Assembly (NCBI GenBank): GCA_034696485.1
Contig: JAQIWT010001011.1
Coordinates: 1-13,092, forward strand
Reading direction: 5' to 3'
DNA from: Isohypsibius dastychi
Taxonomy: Eukaryota > Tardigrada > Eutardigrada > Parachela > Isohypsibiidae
DNA length: 13,092 bases
Shown here: positions 8,601-13,092 of the stretch, piece after piece
Layout: the number at the start of each line of letters is the position of its first letter
Position numbering within the stretch: the first letter of the stretch is position 1
The notes under the pieces: model-generated
What the model was told of the DNA's origin: nothing
What the model saw: the letters and a program-made list of their open reading frames with translations, nothing else
The model's database searches: none
Position numbers and translations under genes: made by a program

Positions 8601-9808
8601 CGCCAAAATCAAAGCTCGACGTTCCCAACGACTGAAATCATCATTCACCGGTTCGAATTTGAAAATGAAACTCTGTAGACCTAAAAATCAGAAAATGCCT
8701 TTAAATAAGGAATGAACAAAAGTTTAAATGGAAGTCATAAAACCATACCAAGCAGAAGATTCTGAATCAGATCAACCGAGTCACGATCTCTCAAAAACGC
8801 CCACGTTTGATAATAAGACCTGAAAATCCAAACAACACCAGGTCACCGGAAGTCAGAAAAATGGAATGGGGATAAGAAGCAGCATTATTTTGAATTTTTT
8901 ATCGCTGATTTTCGCACTTGAAAAGTTTTCGTTTTTTCATCCATTTACATAATCAATTTCTTTCTCGAATATTCATTTCAAACAACAAAATGATTTGGAA
9001 ATTTTTAGGACCAACAGGAATCCGACTTACTCATTCAGTTCGAGATTATTTGAGATGGCGATTAAATACGACTGGAGCAATCCGTCATTCAAAGCCAATC
9101 GCATCCACACCTAAAATCAACATAATGATATCAATCACAATTAAGATAAGGGAACAAACACAAACAAAGACACAAAATCACGAGAGAGATCATGTAACTC
9201 ACGCGACATTTCGCCACTTCCGTTTTGGCTTCTGGAACAGCCGTAACCCTCTGCATCACGTCCCGATGACTAATTCCGCTCACCAGTCCCCAAAAATTCT
9301 ACGGAATAAAATGAATGTAATTTTGGAGAACAGATTCGAGAGAAGCGTCGAGTTTTCAAACAAAGAAAAGTCACTTCCGGTTGAATGAATTTGAAAGCGA
9401 GGCTCACCGTTACTTCCACCACCGACGATTTGGAGACTCCAAACGCAGAGGAAAACTACGCAACACATTAAAAATACATTTTTTGAACATCAGGCAAATG
9501 TTAAAATTACGAGAAAATATTAAAAATCATACAAGATTTGAACTTACTTTGAGAGCCCAAGTATTTGGTCGAAGTCCATGGAGGAATACAGATTCCATCA
9601 CACAACACAAATCTTCACCTGATTTTTTACTGCAAACCGAATTTAAATATTGGTTTTCGAGCTGGGAATTCTGAATGAACTCTTACCTGACAATCGGAGC
9701 TTTTTCTCGATCATATTCCGACTGAATCAAATGAACTGCATTTGCAACTTCTTCCGTCAATCTCCGCCTGACCAACTCTTCCACAAAATTATTTTCTGGA
9801 TCTTGCAT
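4970..9808 (-). CDS. PLEKHM-like RUN and Rubicon-homology domain protein (14 exons, 3' end missing)
   Basis: Phase-consistent minus-strand exons: 9808-9687, 9629-9548, 9455-9408, 9298-9203, 9110-9031, 8819-8749, 8680-8549, 7906-7523 (frame break), 7260-7029, 6726-6566, 5679-5605, 5556-5460, 5276-5154, 5082-4970. The ATG at 9808 is the first after an in-frame TAA. Exons 1-7 (210 residues) form a RUN domain: ESVFLHGLRPNTW, CRVWMRLALNDGLLQSYL, YYQTWAFLRD, LALNDG-type core, LILAGL. The middle is Ser/Pro-rich and low in domain content; no pleckstrin-homology domain was found. Exons 11-14 start the Rubicon-homology zinc domain: GFEVLDSKDF, RGMSAQHYKCGGC, RLYYCLECH, HNWDFRKYK, INPKLYIH. Visible zinc ligands are CGGC and CLECH. 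The family includes PLEKHM1/2, Rubicon and DEF8, cytosolic adaptors of late endosomes, lysosomes and autophagosomes that bind Rab7 through the Rubicon-homology domain. The last half of that domain is absent from the window. Confidence 0.8.
5680..6565 (-). other. Long intron 10 (about 886 bases)
   Basis: This is the largest intron in the gene. It starts with GTGAGT and ends with TTTGATAG. It holds a plus-strand open frame at 6084-6278 that begins MKVNWTVRAPVPEP and looks more coding-like than its surroundings, but that frame has no recognised domain. No repeat or RNA gene was identified inside. Confidence 0.5.
6566..6726 (-). CDS. Exon 10 of the PLEKHM-like gene
   Basis: Acceptor TTGTTTTAG at 6727-6735 and donor GTGAGT ending the exon at 6566. 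It encodes QSFDDVVQRGVALATSTGF, GSSQFAQMVNDIQS and a Ser/Thr run ending NLSNSG. It ends in phase 0, which matches exon 11 (TLSTDGDHGFEV). Reading through the donor would add about 18 residues and stop at 6506. Confidence 0.65.
7029..7260 (-). CDS. Exon 9 of the PLEKHM-like gene (Ser-rich linker)
   Basis: A strong acceptor (TTTTCCACATTCAG at 7261-7274) opens an uninterrupted frame: NDTTSGPTIDPSPSISNPLP, LLDESFSSGHSGN, ending ARKHRSDT. The donor is GTTCGT, weak but in phase 1, which joins exactly to exon 10 (RQSFDDVV). The composition is that of a disordered linker between the RUN and Rubicon-homology domains. The exon needs a phase-0 predecessor. Confidence 0.65.
7495..7500 (-). promoter_or_regulatory. 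Candidate polyadenylation signal AATAAA
   Basis: AATAAA on the minus strand begins 22 bases after the TGA at 7523-7525, a normal nematode spacing. It sits inside the PLEKHM-like gene, so it would define a short isoform carrying only the RUN half. AT-rich introns contain AATAAA by chance, so this is suggestive only. Confidence 0.4.
7523..7906 (-). CDS. Exon 8 of the PLEKHM-like gene, with a one-base frame break
   Basis: After the acceptor at 7907-7909 the phase inherited from exon 7 gives LPIVRIEEVVRVVEND, then a Ser/Thr-rich stretch ending SETPATSF. That frame stops at 7692-7694. From about 7775 the next frame is clearly better: SASSPLPPVSNIASDVDSN, then HEIEGPDHELDAIL, ending DYWNETSKNN and TGA at 7523-7525. 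Removing one base near 7775-7790 would unite them. No GT-AG intron of suitable length and phase was found that does so. An AATAAA follows the stop by 22 bases, so a short RUN-only isoform may end here. Two donors could lead to exon 9: a strong GTGAGT ending the exon at 7585 (phase 1, unsuitable), and a weak GTTAGC ending it at 7634 (phase 0, suitable). Confidence 0.6.
7907..8548 (-). other. Intron 7 (642 bases) with a short tandem repeat
   Basis: GTACGT donor and TTTTTCCAG acceptor. Four perfect copies of ACCAC lie at 8285-8304 on the plus strand. No additional exon was needed, because exon 7 (phase 1) joins exon 8 directly. Nothing else was recognised. Confidence 0.5.
8549..9808 (-). other. 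RUN domain coding block (exons 1-7)
   Basis: Seven small exons joined in phases 2,0,0,0,2,1,1 give an uninterrupted reading frame of about 210 residues. The block has the usual RUN features: a helical N-terminus (VRRRLTEEVANAVHLIQSEY), the conserved LHGL turn, the RLALNDG helix, and a closing AGLIPDPS segment. The order and motifs resemble the RUN domain of PLEKHM proteins more than RUFY or SGSM types. That placement is by eye. All donors are GTAAGT-, GTGAGT-, GTATGG- or GTACGT-like, and acceptors end in TTTAG, CGTAG or TTCAG. Confidence 0.8.
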
Positions 9809-10093
9809 ATTTTACACAGCATGGATAATCACGCTCAAAGTCGAAAGAAAGAGCAAGCAGCACTCCACAAAATATTTTCTGAAGAACCACAACAAACCAA
9901 AAATTAAGTGCAGCGTAGGATGGTCTACCTGGAAGGCCCCCTCCCCCACGCAACAAAGTGATTTTGGGGGTCTGCTAATTGAGCTGGTGAAAAGTAAACA
10001 AACGCCACTGGAAATTTCGAGTCGTTCTGGAAATTCCTTCTTTATTCCTCTTTACGTGATCTCCCGTTATTACTGGGCTCGGCGTTCGGCTGG
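9809..10093. promoter_or_regulatory. Divergent intergenic region between the PLEKHM-like and cofactor C genes
   Basis: 285 bases separate the two ATG codons on opposite strands, so both promoters must lie here or overlap the genes. A C/G-rich patch at 9937-9970 (GGCCCCCTCCCCCACG, then TTTTGGGGGT) stands out in AT-rich surroundings. It could be a binding site or a local hairpin formed by CCCCC and GGGGG. No TATA box was assigned. No certain trans-splice acceptor was found before either ATG. Confidence 0.5.
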
Positions 10094-11120
10094 ATGGCGG
10101 AATTATCTGAAAACATCGTCGAACCTTCAGACCTCGTCGACCAACTCAGCCTTCAAGCCACCGGACCTGCCCTCCCTCAACAGCTGACAAACCGTGATTC
10201 AACTACTGATCTTGTTCAATCCATAAAAAACGATCTCTCCTCGATCGAAGCACTCCTCGCCAACTCTGAAAACGGAATTGATGACTCTGTCAGTTCTTCT
10301 TTACAACGACTCCAGAGCTCATTCACCGATATTGTCAGCTACCTCCCGTCCTTCGAACAGAGGATACTCCAGTCACGCTTCAAAAATGCTGAAGCTATTT
10401 TGAGAAACCAACAGAAAGAGAAGAGCTCTTCCCAAGGATTCACTTTTCGCAAGCGAATAAAAGAAATTCCAGAAAAAGTTCCAGAAAAACCATCAGCCCC
10501 ATCAAGGTAAGACTTTTAGCTTGGAAACATTGTGTTGAATGTGACATGAAATTTCTTCCAGTGGGTCCGTTCCTGATTTCGTTCCTGCGAAGCCTAGTGT
10601 GGTGCATGAGAATTCGTTGGTGATAAGGATGTTGGAAAATGAACGAAAAGAGTTGGATCGGGGTTCTGTGATTGGAAAAGATGTGATTTTGGAGGATCTG
10701 AAGAATTGTCAGATTGTCATTAAGGGAACATCAGCGATGCTTCAGTTGATCAACCTCCAGTCGTGTACGATTATTTCGGCGCCAGTCAGGACTTCGGTTT
10801 TTGTGGTGAAGTGTTACGATTGTACGTTATCACTGGCTTGTCAGCAGCTGAGGGTTCATGATTCGTCGAAACTGAAATTGTATGTGCATCTTCAAAGTGG
10901 AGGAATTATTGAGAACTGTATGGGGATTCAAGTGGCGCCGTATAATGTGGAGTATCCGGAGTTGCGGAAGGATTTGGAGTATGCGATGTTTGATTTGGAG
11001 GGAAATGAGAACTGGAAGAAAGTCGAGGATTTTGATTTTGTTGTTTCGAAGAAAAGGTCACCAAATATCAAGATTTTGACGGATAGTCAGTATGGAGAGA
11101 AGGTTACTTTGGGATCGTAG
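10094..11120 (+). CDS. Tubulin-binding cofactor C (tubulin-specific chaperone C)
   Basis: Two exons, 10094-10506 and 10562-11120, flank a 55-base intron (AG/GTAAGA donor, TTTCTTCCAG acceptor, phase 2). The product is 323 residues, close to the roughly 340 usual for the family. Cofactor C acts with cofactors D and E as a GTPase-activating factor on beta-tubulin during alpha/beta dimer assembly in the cytosol. Residues about 1-120 are helical and charged, like the family's N-terminal three-helix domain (DLSSIEALLA, LQRLQSSFTDIVSYL). Residues about 170-300 form the C-CAP/cofactor C beta-helix (VILEDLKNCQIVIKG, LQSCTIISAPVRTSVFV). The QQLRVHDS motif places the catalytic arginine finger at about Arg235, so activity is expected. 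The ending KKVEDFDFV and NIKIL is also typical. Symbol left blank because nematode naming was not verified. Confidence 0.92.
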
Positions 11121-11865
11121 TTTCCACCATGTACAGTACTCGCTATATAAACATCTTACTACAAGAAATTTGTTGTTGTTTTACTCGTTACAACAACTTG
11201 AAAACCCGGTTCCTATAATGAGAATATGGTGTATATCCATATTTTAATCATGCCACTGGAGTTTTTGTTCTGAATCCAGTGATAACAAAGAGATGTCGAA
11301 TCCGCGACATTGCAAACTCAGTAAAAGAAATTTGGAGTCCGTGTTTGCTCTCTATCAAAACTGAAAACCTTCTTGGTTATATCACCTTAAGGATCCAGAT
11401 CCATAGGTCTTCCGCTATCTAGATGGTACCGAAGTGAGGTGAATAGCGGTCGGTCGTAACTTTTTATACTTGTCACGGACGGAAGACCATTCCAGAATCG
11501 ATGGAAAATCTGAAAGGTGTCGAGAAGCTTTATATCTGCTAGCGTTATTTTCGTGAGAATAAAATCACTGGGACGATACCGTAAAGCGCATTGCTAGGGT
11601 TCACGAAAATCACTGAGCCAGCATGTTTGAAACATAGTTCACAAAGATTCTGATAAAATGGAAACACACATTCATCCGTCTCGACCAGACCAACTTGTTC
11701 TCCTCCGAACACGAATTCAGTGATCCCCATGCATGTGCAGATCATTCTCATTATCTCGGAGGTAAGCATCTTCTTCCATTGCCTGAAAACCACAAGGCCA
11801 TGAGCGAGTACCAATTCGCGTTCAGGGGGAGGGGAAACTACCCAGACAATGTACGGATCTGCGTC
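11121..11865. other. Region with no firmly supported gene; one minus-strand open frame
   Basis: After the cofactor C stop there is about 0.4 kb of AT-rich sequence. The minus strand is then open for about 116 codons (11895-11545) and ends YGIVPVILFSRK. A possible acceptor (GTGGTTTTCAG at 11783-11793) could start an exon there that includes CMGITEFVFGGEQVG and CVFPFYQNLCELCFKHAG. The plus strand has a competing exon-like stretch ending at a GGAG/GTAAGC donor at 11760. Neither has a recognised domain. The minus frame overlaps the foldback arm, so it may be part of a mobile element. Confidence 0.35.
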
Positions 11866-12196
11866 GGAGCGCAGATTTTCACCTGGGGAAAGCAAGGGGG
11901 TAAAGCATGCCCGCCATTCGGCGTACCCGTAGAAATATAATCAGAAAAGGCCGTTCATGTGTCATTTACATCATTTTGCCACTGTGTTTACTACTGTAAT
12001 CACACTGTAGTCTGACTGTGCTGTAATCTAACGCAAACTACGTGTGACTGTGAGGGAGACCGACTTGAGAATAAAAGACTCGGCGCATTAATTAGATTAT
12101 CATCCAAGGAAAACCATACTATTTTCTACGGTATAGTAGGCAGATGTGATTTTTTGAAAATGTTGAAGGATCGTCACGGCTCATGGAACAGAGCAG
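11866..12196 (+). repeat. Left arm of the large inverted repeat
   Basis: Starts GGAGCGCAG and ends GGAACAGAGCAG. It is the reverse complement of 12432-12755 with roughly 90 percent identity by eye. Landmarks shared with the other arm are CATTCGGCGTACCC, GTAATCTAACGCAAACTACG and AAAAGACTCGGCGCATTAAT. Confidence 0.8.
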
Positions 12197-12431
12197 GCAA
12201 CTCATTGTTGACACCGCGCTTGCGTGTCCGCCCGAAAAGTGACTTTAGGAAAAAATGATACCTGCCTGCTGTCTGGAACTCCGGATATCAGAGCGTAGAG
12301 AATCTGGTTATTTTACTTGGAGAATGTACTCTACGACATGTGACTGGTCGCTTATTTTGAAACAATCTGTGGTTTGCTTGTAGTAAGTTCGTTCTTCGGA
12401 TTCTAAAGTATCCGAAGTCTGGAATTCATGT

Positions 12432-12755
12432 CTGCTCTGTTCCATGAGCCATGACGTTCCTTCAACATTTTCAAAAAATCACATCTGCCTACCATACCGT
12501 AGAAAATAGTATGGTTTTCCTTGGATGATAATCTAATTAATGCGCCGAGTCTTTTATTCTTAAGTCAGTCTCCCTCTCACGTAGTTTGCGTTAGATTACA
12601 GCACAGTGAGACTACTGTACAGTGTGATTACAGTAAACAGAGTAGCAAAATTATGTAAACGATACATGAACAGAATTTTCTGATTAGATTTCTATGGGTA
12701 CGCCGAATGGCGGACATGCTTTACCCCCTTACTTCCCCAGGTGAAACTGCGCTCC
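12432..12755 (-). repeat. Right arm of the large inverted repeat
   Basis: Starts CTGCTCTGTTCC and ends CTGCGCTCC. It is a few bases shorter than the left arm, because of small indels in the stretches with CACACTGTAGTCTG-like and GTGAGGGAG-like repeats. Confidence 0.8.
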
Positions 12756-12781
12756 AAGATGAAATCGCATTACACTCCGCA

Positions 12782-12828
12782 TAGGTTACCGCGTTCCATT
12801 CGAGGTTCCACGGGAACGCGGTAACCTA
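12782..12828. repeat. Perfect 16-bp palindromic hairpin with 15-base loop
   Basis: TAGGTTACCGCGTTCC at 12782-12797 is exactly repeated in reverse complement at 12813-12828. The loop is ATTCGAGGTTCCACG. It lies 26 bases outside the large foldback element and just downstream of the donor of the right-edge gene. There is no T-run to suggest termination. Confidence 0.85.
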
Positions 12829-12859
12829 CAGCGCATGGACTGCTCCGGAATGAGCTTAC

Positions 12860-13092
12860 CTGAATTAGACGAGCCAGATAATAGGAAGCCTCATCCGAGT
12901 CAATAAGCGTGTCCGCGATGAATTTTGGTATCTGTCGTCCAGCGGCCACGTCCGCCAGCAATTCTTGTAGATCCACTTTCAAGCCAGCCCTTAAAAGAGT
13001 GAACAGTTAATTTTCATATCTTATCGAAATACGGAATGACGAACTGAGCAAGGGCGTGCTCCAAGTTGCTCAAGCAGACACCGGGAATTAGG
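12860..13092 (-). CDS. Unrecognised gene, two internal exons at the right edge (partial)
   Basis: Exon a runs from the edge (13092) to 13033 and reads LIPGVCLSNLEHALAQFVI. Exon b covers 12989-12860 and begins AGLKVDLQELLADVAAG, continues RQIPKFIADTLIDSDEAS and ends YYLARLIQ. The 43-base intron (GTATTT donor, CTTTTAAG acceptor) joins them in phase 2, restoring a Pro codon. Exon b ends in phase 0 at a strong GTAAGC donor. The protein is helical and moderately acidic, and I do not recognise the family. Both ends are missing. The hairpin and the large foldback element lie in what would be its next intron. Joining exon b to the open frame at 11545-11782 does not keep that frame. Confidence 0.55.

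Larger units (their letters stand above)
11866..12755. mobile_element. Large foldback element, about 890 bp
   Basis: Two arms of about 325-331 bases in inverted orientation (11866-12196 and 12432-12755) enclose a unique centre of about 235 bases. The inner 130 bases of the arms are almost identical (for example GAAAACCATACTATTTTCTA). The outer parts differ by scattered substitutions and small indels. No transposase was recognised in the centre. The arrangement fits a non-autonomous foldback or long-inverted-repeat DNA transposon, or an inverted duplication. It sits 5' to 3' between the cofactor C gene and the right-edge gene, perhaps in an intron of the latter. Confidence 0.75.

Noticed and set aside
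8918-9388. 156-codon plus-strand open frame
   Set aside because: It lies opposite exons 4 and 5 of the PLEKHM-like gene, whose minus-strand reading has domain matches and exact splice phases. It is a shadow frame.

Overview
The window looks like nuclear DNA from a nematode, most likely a Caenorhabditis relative. The evidence is short introns of about 43-60 bases with GT donors and TTTCAG/TTTTAG acceptors, AT-rich non-coding DNA, small dispersed exons and foldback (MITE-like) repeats. None of this has been checked against a database. Exon models below were built by hand from splice sites, reading frame and phase continuity.

Layout, left to right. 1-230 (+): 3' end of an unrecognised gene with an acidic C-terminus. 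1515-2401 (-): large terminal exon of a protein kinase, carrying the C-lobe only. 2553-2885: foldback MITE-like element just upstream of that exon. 3399-4828 (-): decayed, intron-bearing copy of the 3' end of a valyl-tRNA synthetase gene, with stops and frameshifts. 4970-9808 (-): a 14-exon gene for a PLEKHM-type protein, with an N-terminal RUN domain and the first part of a C-terminal Rubicon-homology zinc domain. 10094-11120 (+): two-exon tubulin-binding cofactor C gene. 11866-12755: large foldback with arms of about 325 bases. 12860-13092 (-): two exons of an unrecognised gene that runs off the right edge.

The two best-supported genes, cofactor C and the PLEKHM-like gene, are divergently transcribed from about 285 bases of shared upstream DNA. 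Cofactor C acts in tubulin folding. PLEKHM proteins act as RUN/Rubicon-type adaptors for late endosome, lysosome and autophagosome traffic. No shared pathway is implied beyond the possible shared promoter.

The main surprise is on the left side of the PLEKHM-like gene. Its Rubicon-homology domain stops after the first zinc-binding half, and where the remaining exons should lie there is a valyl-tRNA synthetase pseudogene. The same gene also has a frame break in its eighth exon. It may therefore be an isoform-rich gene, a gene damaged by rearrangement, or one affected by assembly errors. No CRISPR array, rRNA or convincing tRNA was seen.
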